Positions 26,986 to 35,271 of a stretch of DNA of 64,000 nucleotides are shown here, piece by piece; positions within the stretch are counted from its first letter, which is position 1, and each line of letters begins with the position of its first letter. The stretch spans positions 30,670 through 94,669 of the forward strand of contig JANOCD010000054.1 of assembly GCA_031411995.1 (NCBI GenBank), read 5' to 3'. The stretch comes from Rudanella sp031411995. GTDB lineage: Bacteria > Bacteroidota > Bacteroidia > Cytophagales > Spirosomataceae. The notes under the pieces are model-generated. The model did not search any database. It was not told the origin of the DNA and saw nothing but the letters and a program-made list of their open reading frames with translations. The translations under genes were made by a program, and so were the position numbers.

Positions 26986-27057
26986 CCCCCCAGCCCCCTA
27001 AAGGGGGAGCACGCTGGGACTCGATTGCTCCCCCTTTAGGGGGCTGGGGGGTTTTTT
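26986..27057 (+). terminator. Long perfect hairpin with T-tract between two minus-strand genes
   Basis: Arms 26986-27011 and 27026-27051 are perfect 26-bp complements (inner part CCCCCTAAAGGGGGAGCA) with a 14-base loop, followed by six T at 27052-27057. The T-run follows the hairpin only on the plus strand, while both neighbouring genes are on the minus strand. It resembles a mobile intergenic repeat as much as a terminator. Confidence 0.65.
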
Positions 27058-27063
27058 ATAGGG

Positions 27064-30000
27064 TCATGGATTACCAGCACTCAACACTACGTCAACGCCC
27101 ATCACCACCATCAAACTGCCCGATGGCTTGTTCGGATTGACAAAAACCATATACACATCATGCAACTTATTGTCGAACGGAATGGGCAGTTTCACCGGAA
27201 CCGTCAGGGACGATGGGGTAAAATCCAGTTTGTCAGTAGCTTCCAAAAAGGCCGACTCTCCTACAAGCGTACCCGTCGGGCTATCTAATCGCAACTCAAC
27301 TTTGCCACCACTCGCATTAAGCTGGGGTTTAGGTGCCGTTGCCCTCACAACCAGGTTGGCAACCCCGCTTAAATCGGTCTGATTCAGTACCATATACGCG
27401 CCCGATTTGACTGGAATGGCCAGATTATTACCGCCAAAAGCCATTTTATTGACGTTTTCATAAACGTCGAATCCATGCAAATCGACCTTCGCGTTTCGCA
27501 ACACATAGGTCTGCTCCGACCGTAGCGAAGGCAGGCCTTTCGCGCCTTTGTCTTCGTAGGAAGCCCGCACCACATAAACCCCTTTGCCTTTGTCGTCCGT
27601 TGGTAGTTTGGCCGTATAACTGCCGGTTGTTGGCAAGGTGTTGCTGACCGATTCGCTCGATGCGTTCAGGATATACTTGACCATGTCGGCGGCATCGGCG
27701 GTTGACAGCTGTGGGTGAGCCGCCATCGCCGTTTCGCCCCAAACACCGCCACCACCGGCAATCACTTTCTTGGTCAGCTTTTCCAGAGCCGAGTTGTCGC
27801 CTTTATATTTTTTTGCAATATCCTGATAAGCAGGCCCAATTGACTTTTTAGCCATGCTGTGACACGCCTGGCAGTCACTGGCTCCAATCAGCTTTTTCCC
27901 ACCGGCAAACGCGGCACCTGCGTCGGCCGAGCGGTGTCCCTGGGCAATGGCCACTTTATCGAAACCTTCGGGCAGATAGTCGATGTTGACCGCCACCTGC
28001 TCCGGGTCGATGCCTTTTCCGAGCGAACCGTCCTCCTTGTCGTTTACACTGACGTTGTAGCGGAACGGTTTGTTAGCTGTATAAAACGTCTTATTGCCGC
28101 CGGGCAGATCAACGCTCAACACGGGTGGCTCATTGCCCACCGAAATTTCCATCGACTGCATTGCCATGCCTCCTTTCCCGTCGGAAACGGCCAGAGCAGC
28201 ATTGTAAGTTCCTGTTTTGGTGAGGGTTAACTTGGCATCGGGCGTATTGATTGTTTTGGCAAACCCGTTTTTCGACCCTCCAGTCCGGGAGACAATTGTC
28301 CAGGTGTAGGTCAGCGCGTCGCCATCGGCATCGACTGTTCCTTTGGCCGTGAGGTTCAGGGCTAACGGGGCCGAACCACCCAACTTATTGGAAGCCATTT
28401 GAAGCTGCGGCTTGCGGTTGCCCCCATTGTACTCGATCCGAATCAGGCGGGCATCGTCGTTGGCCGTGAACCAGCCGGAGCCGTATTCGAGCATATAGAG
28501 GTCGCCGTTTTGGGCAAACTCCATGTCCATCGGATTCGAGAATTTGTAGCTTGGCATAAACCGCTCCATCGACTCATAATTGCCGGCCTTATCCATTGTC
28601 ACGGCCATAATCCAGCCGCGCATCCAGTCATAGGTCAGTAGTTTTCCGTCATAATAATTCGGGAAAGCGTTGGGTGCATTCTTGAAATTGTCGGTATAAA
28701 AAACAGGCCCGGCCATCGCGTTGCGGCCACCGGCACCCACCAGCGGGAACTCCGGCGAAGCCTCATACGGATACCAGATAAAGGCTTTTTGGGCCGGGGG
28801 AAGCACAGTCAGGCCCGTGTTGTTGGGAGAAGTGTTCGTGGGGGCGTTCACGTCCCATTTCTCACCCGATTTTTGAGTGGCAAAGTCATACTTGACATAG
28901 GCCTTGTTGTCGCCCACAAAATGTGGCCAGCCAAAGTTACCGGCTTTCCGCGCCTGTCCCACCTCATCGTGACCAGCGGGGCCACGGTTTGGGTCGGGCT
29001 TGGCTCCGTCAGGTCCAACTTCGCCCCAATACACGAAACCCGTTTTGGGATCAACCGAAATACGGAACGGGTTGCGGTGGCCCATCGTGTAAATTTCGGG
29101 GCGGGTTTTTGGCGTGTCTTTCGGGAAAAGATTACCCTCTGGAATGGTGTAAGAACCATCGGCTTTCGGCGTAATGCGGATGATTTTACCCCGCAAATCG
29201 TTGGTATTGGCCGACGATTTCTGAGCATCCCACGAAGCCCGGCCCTCGCGCTCGTCGCTGGGGCTGAAGCCGTTAGAGCCGTGTGGGTTGGTATTATCGC
29301 CGGTTGACAGGTACAAATTCCCAGCCCGATCCCAGGCAATAGAACCACCCGTGTGGCAGCATTCCTCGCGTTGGGTTGCCACGTCGAGCATCACCTTTTT
29401 CGAATCCATCACCAGTTCATCGCCTTTCAACTCAAAGCGGGCCAACACGTTTTTCGATTCGGTCGGGTCTGAGTAATAGAGGTAAACCCAGTGGTTTTGG
29501 GCAAAGTTGGGGTCTTTGCTCAGGCCCATTAGTCCGTCCTCCCCCATTGACTCTTTGCCTTCTTTGCTCACATATTTCGTGTTAACCGGAAGCTTCGCAA
29601 TCGTTTTCAGGGCCTTCGTTTTGATGTTGTAGAGCCGCACCTCGCCTTTGCGCTGAATGAACAGCACCCGGCCATCGCCCAGCACGCTCAACTCCATTGG
29701 CTCATCGAGTTTTTCGGCTAAAACGGCTTTGGTAAACCGGTTTTCTTCGGGTCGTGCTTTGCTGTAATTCAATGCTTTCGGTTCATCGCCCCCGGCGGTG
29801 TAATTGATACCTGCCCAGAGGTGATTCAGAAACAGCGGCTCCGAAAAAGATTCGTCGGTATGGCCCATTGCCGTGTAAAACGTCCGCCCCCCGTCAAACT
29901 CCTGGTACCAGCTCATGGGGTGGGAATCAGGATTTTTACCCCCGACATAACTCTTCTCATCAATTTTCAGGACGACATTGATCTTCGGCGAAATGTTTTT

Positions 30001-30525
30001 GAAGCTGTAAAACTCATCGGCTCGCTCAAACTCATCGGGCATTCCTTTGGTGGCCCAATGGTTTTTCATGGCTACGATAAACTTTCCTTTCTGCACATTA
30101 TTGGGCATCGGGTGATCCAGAAAATAGGCTCCCGCCAGCTTGCCATACCAGGGCCACTCATATTCCGTATCAGTGGCCGCATGAATGCCCACATAGCCCC
30201 CACCCGCCTGAACATACCGCTCAAAAGCCGTTTGCTGCTCGCTGTTCAATATGTCGCCCGTGGTATTCAGGAAGATGACAGTATTGTATTCTTTCAGATT
30301 AGTTTCGGTAAATTGGGCGGCATCTTCTGTAAAACTGACCCCAAATCCCTTGTCAGTGGCCATTTTTGCCAATGCTTTCTTGCCCGCTTCGATGGACTGA
30401 TGCCGAAAGGCTGCCGTTTTGCTAAACACCAGCACATTGATTTTCGGGGTTTGCGCCAGAACTGACTGAACGAGGAACCAGAACCCAATAAATAAGTGCC
30501 TGGTTATTAGAAGTTTTACTTGCAT
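27064..30525 (-). CDS. ThuA / PQQ-dependent sugar dehydrogenase-like / PKD / cytochrome c / carbohydrate-binding fusion
   Basis: A 1153-residue exported multidomain protein. Order: signal peptide 1-25 (LFIGFWFLVQSVLAQ); ThuA-like glutamine-amidotransferase-fold domain (about 27-245, INVLVFSKTAAFRHQSIEAG); glucose/sorbosone dehydrogenase-type six-bladed propeller (about 265-680, LDEPMELSVLGDGRVLFIQR, then REECCHTGGSIAWDRAGNLY and MGHRNPFRISVDP); PKD domain (about 690-770); cytochrome c domain with heme motif CQACH (about 860-945) and a downstream methionine; a C-terminal CBM6-like sandwich. ThuA proteins are linked to keto-sugar degradation. A single protein could thus bind, oxidise and pass electrons from a sugar, but this is inferred. 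Start ATG 30525 begins the signal peptide. It is divergent from a Nudix regulator. Confidence 0.88.
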   Translation of the reverse strand: MQVKLLITRHLFIGFWFLVQSVLAQTPKINVLVFSKTAAFRHQSIEAGKKALAKMATDKGFGVSFTEDAAQFTETNLKEYNTVIFLNTTGDILNSEQQTAFERYVQAGGGYVGIHAATDTEYEWPWYGKLAGAYFLDHPMPNNVQKGKFIVAMKNHWATKGMPDEFERADEFYSFKNISPKINVVLKIDEKSYVGGKNPDSHPMSWYQEFDGGRTFYTAMGHTDESFSEPLFLNHLWAGINYTAGGDEPKALNYSKARPEENRFTKAVLAEKLDEPMELSVLGDGRVLFIQRKGEVRLYNIKTKALKTIAKLPVNTKYVSKEGKESMGEDGLMGLSKDPNFAQNHWVYLYYSDPTESKNVLARFELKGDELVMDSKKVMLDVATQREECCHTGGSIAWDRAGNLYLSTGDNTNPHGSNGFSPSDEREGRASWDAQKSSANTNDLRGKIIRITPKADGSYTIPEGNLFPKDTPKTRPEIYTMGHRNPFRISVDPKTGFVYWGEVGPDGAKPDPNRGPAGHDEVGQARKAGNFGWPHFVGDNKAYVKYDFATQKSGEKWDVNAPTNTSPNNTGLTVLPPAQKAFIWYPYEASPEFPLVGAGGRNAMAGPVFYTDNFKNAPNAFPNYYDGKLLTYDWMRGWIMAVTMDKAGNYESMERFMPSYKFSNPMDMEFAQNGDLYMLEYGSGWFTANDDARLIRIEYNGGNRKPQLQMASNKLGGSAPLALNLTAKGTVDADGDALTYTWTIVSRTGGSKNGFAKTINTPDAKLTLTKTGTYNAALAVSDGKGGMAMQSMEISVGNEPPVLSVDLPGGNKTFYTANKPFRYNVSVNDKEDGSLGKGIDPEQVAVNIDYLPEGFDKVAIAQGHRSADAGAAFAGGKKLIGASDCQACHSMAKKSIGPAYQDIAKKYKGDNSALEKLTKKVIAGGGGVWGETAMAAHPQLSTADAADMVKYILNASSESVSNTLPTTGSYTAKLPTDDKGKGVYVVRASYEDKGAKGLPSLRSEQTYVLRNAKVDLHGFDVYENVNKMAFGGNNLAIPVKSGAYMVLNQTDLSGVANLVVRATAPKPQLNASGGKVELRLDSPTGTLVGESAFLEATDKLDFTPSSLTVPVKLPIPFDNKLHDVYMVFVNPNKPSGSLMVVMGVDVVLSAGNP

Positions 30526-30570
30526 TAGAGTTGGAGATATTACTGTTGTTAGCAAAGGTAAAGAAGAAAT

Positions 30571-30603
30571 AAATTTATTGTCTAAAAAAAAGACAATAAA
30601 TTT
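30571..30603. promoter_or_regulatory. Candidate operator palindrome between sugar-oxidation gene and Nudix regulator
   Basis: A perfect 13-bp inverted repeat AAATTTATTGTCT / AGACAATAAATTT with a seven-A spacer lies 46 bases upstream of the fusion gene start and 52 upstream of the regulator gene. Nudix-type regulators of sugar genes are known to bind AT-rich palindromes, so this is a good candidate operator for both genes. Confidence 0.6.
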
Positions 30604-30615
30604 TATACAACTCAA

Positions 30616-30623
30616 TACATTTG
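30616..30623 (+). promoter_or_regulatory. -7 promoter box of the Nudix regulator
   Basis: TACATTTG matches TAnnTTTG and ends 31 bases before the ATG at 30655. It begins 12 bases after the palindrome at 30571-30603, so a bound regulator would cover the upstream part of the promoter. Confidence 0.5.
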
Positions 30624-30654
30624 TAGTACCATACTTTTTTTAGATCAATACCCC

Positions 30655-31389
30655 ATGCATTCACCAAGTACACAGAACTATATCCAACAGCTTTCCATTG
30701 ACTGCGTGATATTTGGCTATGAGGATAACCAACTCAAAGTACTGATTCCCAAACTCGATTTCCGGGGCGATTTCTGGGCGTTGCCCGGTGGATTCATTTT
30801 GCAGGATGAAAGCATTGATCAGGCTGCTCGCCGAATTCTGGAAGACCGAACAGGAATCAGGGATATTTACTTGGAACAATTTCGGGTGTTTGGGGAGGCC
30901 CAACGGAGCAGCATCGCGTTTCTGGAGCGCATGGTCCGACTCAACGAGGCTGAATTAGGCGAAAAACAGTTCGACCGAAAAGAGTTCGACTGGATCACCC
31001 GCCGATTTGTGTCGATTGGTTATTACGCTTTGGTGGATATTAACAAGGTTGTTCCCCAAAAAAATGCCATTGATGAATCCATTGGCTGGTATCCCATCAC
31101 TGAGTTACCACCCATGATTATGGATCATAACCAAATGGTTGGCAGTGCCCTGGAAACCTTGCGGGCAAACCTCAATCAGAAGCTGATTGCCTTCAACCTC
31201 CTGCCCGTAACCTTTACCATGCGGGAAGTACAGGAACTTTACGAAGCCATTGTCGATAAACCGTTTGCCCGCAACAATTTTCAGAAGATGATTTTGGACC
31301 TCAACGTGCTGGAGCGTCTCGAAAAGAAGTTCACCGGTGCCGCCAACAAAGCCCCCTATTTGTATCGCTGGAACAGGGTAAATGTGTGA
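30655..31389 (+). CDS. Nudix-domain transcriptional regulator with winged helix
   Basis: A 244-residue protein: a Nudix-like domain (about 10-155, CVIFGYEDNQLKVLIPKLDF, then LPGGFILQDESIDQAARRIL) joined to a C-terminal winged-helix (about 170-244, PVTFTMREVQELYEAIVDKP then RNNFQKMILDLNVLERLEKK). This is the NrtR/AraR architecture. In Bacteroidota such proteins control sugar catabolism. The Nudix catalytic box is degenerate (GGFILQDESIDQAARRILED lacks the usual REUxEE), consistent with a ligand sensor, not an enzyme. It is divergent from the ThuA/dehydrogenase fusion with a palindrome between, suggesting it regulates that gene and itself. Confidence 0.88.
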   Translation: MHSPSTQNYIQQLSIDCVIFGYEDNQLKVLIPKLDFRGDFWALPGGFILQDESIDQAARRILEDRTGIRDIYLEQFRVFGEAQRSSIAFLERMVRLNEAELGEKQFDRKEFDWITRRFVSIGYYALVDINKVVPQKNAIDESIGWYPITELPPMIMDHNQMVGSALETLRANLNQKLIAFNLLPVTFTMREVQELYEAIVDKPFARNNFQKMILDLNVLERLEKKFTGAANKAPYLYRWNRVNV

Positions 31390-31491
31390 GGTAAACTCGT
31401 TATCAACTTAAGGCGACTCGTTTTTGATGAATCGAATTATAGACAATTGGATTTCAAATCAGGGCTTCGACCAGCGATTCACTGGTATTGG

Positions 31492-31911
31492 TCATTTAGG
31501 TAGAATCTGCTTCAGCCGTTCGCAAAAAGCGTTAAAATTGAGTAACCCAACTTTCGGAAACGAGATGCTGTGAAGCCGGTTAAAATGGCGGTCATTGGTC
31601 ACTACAAAATCAGCATTACCTACTACAGCAGCATCTGTAAATTTGTCGTCGTCAGGGTCATCTTCAATCATCAGAAAACGGTAAGCCGGTTCTACCCGAA
31701 TCACGGTCGGGAAATTGTCAAGTGCTAACAGAGTGCGCTCGGCAAAGTCGGGCGAATACTGCCTTTCAAGAATTTCAGCATATTCGTTTAGAATTTCCGT
31801 CGAAACAACCAATTCAAACCGTCCTTCGCGTAGTGCGTCATATACCCAGCGGTAGGCAGAGAAATACGGTGTTATGACCAGCATGATATTGGTATCGAGC
31901 AATACCCTCAT
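31492..31911 (-). CDS. PIN-domain toxin of a toxin-antitoxin pair
   Basis: A 139-residue PIN-family ribonuclease-like protein. Conserved acidic residues for metal binding are visible: D6 (LLDTNIML), E43 (EILNEYAEIL), the cluster DDPDDDKFTDAA (84-95) and D107 (TNDRHF). The family is annotated as 'putative toxin-antitoxin system toxin component, PIN family'. Its ATG overlaps the TGA of the upstream small gene by four bases (ATGA), typical of an antitoxin-toxin operon. If it is active it would cleave RNA, such as tRNA or mRNA; the target cannot be predicted. It lies downstream of tRNA-Thr on the same strand. Confidence 0.85.
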   Translation of the reverse strand: MRVLLDTNIMLVITPYFSAYRWVYDALREGRFELVVSTEILNEYAEILERQYSPDFAERTLLALDNFPTVIRVEPAYRFLMIEDDPDDDKFTDAAVVGNADFVVTNDRHFNRLHSISFPKVGLLNFNAFCERLKQILPK

Positions 31912-32132
31912 GATTTTTTGTACGGAGTACGCAAATGTGTGTTGAGAAGCGCATCCAGATCAGCCTGTGTCATTGGGTTTTGCTGTTGAATGCGTTCCAT
32001 CTCTTCATCGGCTTTAGCAACGAAATAGTTCGCCAGCAAAGCTTTAATATCAGCCAGTTCATTTTGCCCCAAATCATGAGCAAAAAGTTGAAGCAGGTGA
32101 ATTTGTACCGGATTTAGCCTTGTAGGGTTCAT
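31908..32132 (-). CDS. Probable antitoxin of the PIN toxin
   Basis: A 74-residue acidic, helical protein (NPVQIHLLQLFAHDLGQNEL, then LANYFVAKADEEMERIQQQN) whose stop overlaps the toxin start by four bases. This small-helical type commonly precedes PIN toxins in Bacteroidota and Cyanobacteria. No classic DNA-binding fold is obvious, though antitoxins often have one. The frame is open further upstream, but that extension runs into the tRNA-Thr gene, so ATG 32132 is chosen. It would neutralise the toxin and may repress the operon. Confidence 0.75.
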   Translation of the reverse strand: MNPTRLNPVQIHLLQLFAHDLGQNELADIKALLANYFVAKADEEMERIQQQNPMTQADLDALLNTHLRTPYKKS

Positions 32133-32148
32133 AGCTAAAAACAAATAC

Positions 32149-32176
32149 AAAAAAACCGCCCTGTGTTGAGCGGTTT
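32149..32176 (-). terminator. Rho-independent terminator of tRNA-Thr
   Basis: On the minus strand a 7-bp stem AAACCGC/GCGGTTT with a 10-base loop ends in a T-run (A-run 32149-32155 on the plus strand). It follows the tRNA by 13 bases and precedes the antitoxin start at 32132. Confidence 0.75.
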
Positions 32177-32189
32177 CTTGTTTTTGAGG

Positions 32190-32262
<73 letters not shown>

Positions 32263-32490
32263 TTTTACATTTTACTGGTTGCCGCCGGAGCGACTGACAC
32301 GCTGTTTCCTTTGTATCGTGGTGCAAAAGTAGGCAATTGAGCTGTTCAACGCAAGTTTTCCTGAAAAAAAGTGCCCGAAAATTGATCAATCAGGTAAATT
32401 AAAAATGGGCAATCAGGCAGTTTAGTCGTGAAATAGTTGGTTCTTAACCAGTCACTTCAATCACTATGTTGCCTAATTACCCACTTAAAA

Positions 32491-35178
32491 TTAGGCCGAT
32501 TGCGCAGCCCGCAACTGATTTTTCAATTCATCTAACTGCTTTTGTGCCTCGGCAATTTTCTTGTCGATCTCGGCACGAAGCATATCCGCGTTTTTCGAGC
32601 GGGCAAAGAATTCGATGTTGTTGCGATAGGTAGCAATGTCGTTTTCGAGGGTCGTCATCCGACGGCGAATGTCGCCACCGCGTGAGTCGTTGCCGCCACC
32701 ACCGCTGTAACCACCTTCGTTATGATAGCCACCGCCACCCCGACGATCACCCCGGTCCCGGTCACCACCACGGTCACGGTCTCCACCCCGATCCCGGTCG
32801 CGGCCTCCACCGCCACCACCGAAGTTTCCACCCCCTCCGCCACCACCCCGGCGGCTTTGGGTAACTTCAGCTTCGTTTTCCTGGATAACACGGTCTTTCT
32901 CTTTCTGCGACATCTTGCCCATGGCTCCCACCAGCGCGTTGATCGCGTTGATATAGCGTTTTTGAGCCGTCTGCATAGCTGACTTTGGCACAAACCCGAT
33001 GCTGCTCCATTCACGCTTGAACTCGTTCATTTGCGACAGATCGGCACCCTGGGCAGCAGCCGCTTCGATGCGGATAATCAGGTCGTTTTTCTTGGCGAGA
33101 TTTTCTTCAAACTCACGCTCCGTTTCCTGATTCTTGTTCCGTTTCCGGTTGAAGAACGCATCACAGGCATTTTTGAAGCGGTCGAAAATCGAGTTCTTCT
33201 GCTTCTCCGGCACCTGACCAATGTTTTTCCACTGACGCTGCAATTCAATCACGCGCTGCGTTAGTTCGGGGGTGTCTTCGTTCGAGTTCAGAATCGTCTC
33301 AACCTGCTCACACAGCTCAACTTTGGCTTTCAGGTTCTGCTCGCGCTTGCCTTCCAGCTCTTTGAAAAACTCGCCTTTGTTGTGGAAGAACGTCTTGAGC
33401 GTAGCCCAGAATTTCTTGCTCAACTCCTTGCCTTCTTCGCGGGGCATCGACCCTTTCACGGCGTTCCAGCGGTCCTGAATGCCCATGACCTCCTTTGTCT
33501 TATCATTCCAGTCGTTGATGCTGGACGATGAGAAAGTGGTGAACGGAATCAGTTCTTCGTAAATTTTTGATTTCTCTTCGTAAAGCTGTGCCGACTCTTT
33601 GCGCTGTTCTTCGGTTTGACCCCGGCGACGCTCATAAAGTGAGTCGAGAGCCACTTTCATCCGGCCCCACAGCACTTCCTGATCGGCTTTAGGAGCCGGA
33701 CCAATGTGCTTGTATTCTTCAAAAAGGGCGTTGGCATCGTCGATTGTCTGGCGCGAAACCGGCTTATCAGACAAACCCTGAGCCATTGTTTCTACTTTCT
33801 GAATCACTTCGGCTTTTAGCGTTGCATTGCGCTTGCGATCCAGTTCTTTCAGTTCAAAGTAGATATTCCGATTGCTGTAATAGCGGTCAACCAGGGCGTG
33901 ATAGGTAGCCCAAAGCGTGGCATTGTGTGGCGAGTTGATGTTGCCCGCTGCCTTCCACTCGTCCTGAACCTGCTTAAAATCATTCCAGCTTGCTTTTGGA
34001 TCAGCCGCATTGCTTTCTTCTCCTTCCACCAATTCGCGCAGGCGACGGAGCAACTCGGTTTTGGTGGCAAAATTTGAGTCTTTTGCCTTATCTAAATTCT
34101 GGAAATAGGTGTTCTTTTGGCTCTTGATCTGCTTATAAAGCACATCGAACTGTTGAACATCGTCGTCGTTTTTAAAGTCAAAACCTTCTTCAGAACCCGT
34201 TTCTTCGGCATATTTAGCTAAAGCGGCCTGCCGGTCTCCCTGCTTCAACTGATCGAACAGGGGTTTCACTTCTTTCAGCGTGGCATCGGCCCGCTTGAAA
34301 TCGCCCGGCGATACGTGTTCGGCACTGATGGCAGTCAGTTGATTTTGCAGCAGGGCCACAAAATCAGCTTTACTGAATTGGCTATAATCAACCGATGGCT
34401 GAACAGTCGCTTCTTCTTCCTCAGCAGTTTCCGTATCAGCATACTGGGCCGATATTTCTTCGGCTACCGATGGCTCGATGGCTTCCATTGCGGGCGTTTC
34501 GTCCGTTTCGGCAACAGGGGCAACTGGTTCCGGGGTTTCTTCTGGAACTGATTCCGTTTCGGCAGCAGGCTCTCCGGCTACAGCCGACACCTCGTTAACC
34601 GACTCAGCAATAGCCTCTTCGGCAGTCGCTTCAGTCACCTCAGCCACTGGCTCTTCAGCAGTCACTTCAGCCACTGGCTCTTCGGCGGTTTCGCTTGTTG
34701 CCTCCGGGGCTTCAACAACGGGTTCAGCCACCGTTTCTGCTTCAGACACAATCGACGGAACCTCAGCATCAGCCGGTAGTTCCTGCTCGGCGGGAGTCGC
34801 TTCGGCGGTTGGTTCAGCGGGGGTCTCGTCTGTCGAAACGGCTTCTGGTTCAGCCACGTCTGTAACGTTGGCCGGGGCCTCTGCCGTAACTTCCTGATCA
34901 AGAGGGGTTTCTTCCGCCGAAACAGCAGGTACTTCTTCATTCATAACGGACTCAACTGGTGCATCAGTCGATGCTTCTACAGGGGTCTGTTCTTCTGAGG
35001 GGACTTCGACGGGCAGTGTTGCCTCAACCGTTTCAGTTGACTGGGCAGCAGGTTCGTCTGTTACATCCTCTTGAGCAGGCTCAGCAGCAGCGTTTTCTGT
35101 CGCATCCAGTTCCAACATTTCGGCTGGCATACTGGTCAAATTCTCAGGTCCTTTGATTTCTTTTTCTTCGTTTGCCAT
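32491..35178 (-). CDS. DUF349 protein with acidic repeat N-terminus and RGG-rich insert
   Basis: An 895-residue cytosolic protein. Residues about 15-270 are a low-complexity E/A/P/T/V region made of drifting repeats such as EEPVAEVTEATAEE. The central part (about 300-760) contains several DUF349 repeats, each with the hallmark W..AG...P or WKxxGxVP element (WKAAGNINSP, WKNIGQVPEK, WSSIGFVPKS). About 770-840 is a glycine/arginine/aspartate-rich insert (RDRDRGGDRDRGGDRDRG), and the C-terminus (about 850-895) is a coiled coil. DUF349 proteins have no settled function. The combination of acidic and RGG-like disordered regions is typical of RNA-interacting or condensate-forming proteins, which is inference. 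Start ATG 35178 is chosen by composition and by promoter position. Confidence 0.85.
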   Translation of the reverse strand: MANEEKEIKGPENLTSMPAEMLELDATENAAAEPAQEDVTDEPAAQSTETVEATLPVEVPSEEQTPVEASTDAPVESVMNEEVPAVSAEETPLDQEVTAEAPANVTDVAEPEAVSTDETPAEPTAEATPAEQELPADAEVPSIVSEAETVAEPVVEAPEATSETAEEPVAEVTAEEPVAEVTEATAEEAIAESVNEVSAVAGEPAAETESVPEETPEPVAPVAETDETPAMEAIEPSVAEEISAQYADTETAEEEEATVQPSVDYSQFSKADFVALLQNQLTAISAEHVSPGDFKRADATLKEVKPLFDQLKQGDRQAALAKYAEETGSEEGFDFKNDDDVQQFDVLYKQIKSQKNTYFQNLDKAKDSNFATKTELLRRLRELVEGEESNAADPKASWNDFKQVQDEWKAAGNINSPHNATLWATYHALVDRYYSNRNIYFELKELDRKRNATLKAEVIQKVETMAQGLSDKPVSRQTIDDANALFEEYKHIGPAPKADQEVLWGRMKVALDSLYERRRGQTEEQRKESAQLYEEKSKIYEELIPFTTFSSSSINDWNDKTKEVMGIQDRWNAVKGSMPREEGKELSKKFWATLKTFFHNKGEFFKELEGKREQNLKAKVELCEQVETILNSNEDTPELTQRVIELQRQWKNIGQVPEKQKNSIFDRFKNACDAFFNRKRNKNQETEREFEENLAKKNDLIIRIEAAAAQGADLSQMNEFKREWSSIGFVPKSAMQTAQKRYINAINALVGAMGKMSQKEKDRVIQENEAEVTQSRRGGGGGGGNFGGGGGGRDRDRGGDRDRGGDRDRGDRRGGGGYHNEGGYSGGGGNDSRGGDIRRRMTTLENDIATYRNNIEFFARSKNADMLRAEIDKKIAEAQKQLDELKNQLRAAQSA

Positions 35179-35195
35179 GTTGGTAACGTACCGAT

Positions 35196-35211
35196 TACTT
35201 TTGCAAAAGTA
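35196..35211. promoter_or_regulatory. Face-to-face -7 boxes in a 16-bp palindrome
   Basis: TACTTTTGCAAAAGTA is a perfect palindrome containing a -7 box on each strand (TACTTTTG 35196-35203 plus; 35211-35204 minus). The plus copy has a -33 TTTG at 35171-35174 with 21-base spacing and points to pdxH; the minus copy points to the DUF349 gene, whose ATG is at 35178. Confidence 0.6.
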
Positions 35212-35271
35212 CAAAGAAATGCCAATTAGACGGTGCTTTTCATCACTCTTGCACAGCAAAGTAAACGAATA

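Noticed and set aside
32263..32490. Imperfect repeats between tRNA-Thr and the DUF349 gene end
   Set aside because: GGGCAATCAGGCAG and TTGCCTAATTACCC pair only in part; too weak to call a terminator.
34478..34897. Ser/Ala/Thr-rich 139-residue frame on the plus strand
   Set aside because: It is the antisense of the low-complexity E/A/P/T region of the DUF349 gene; the composition is a repeat artefact.
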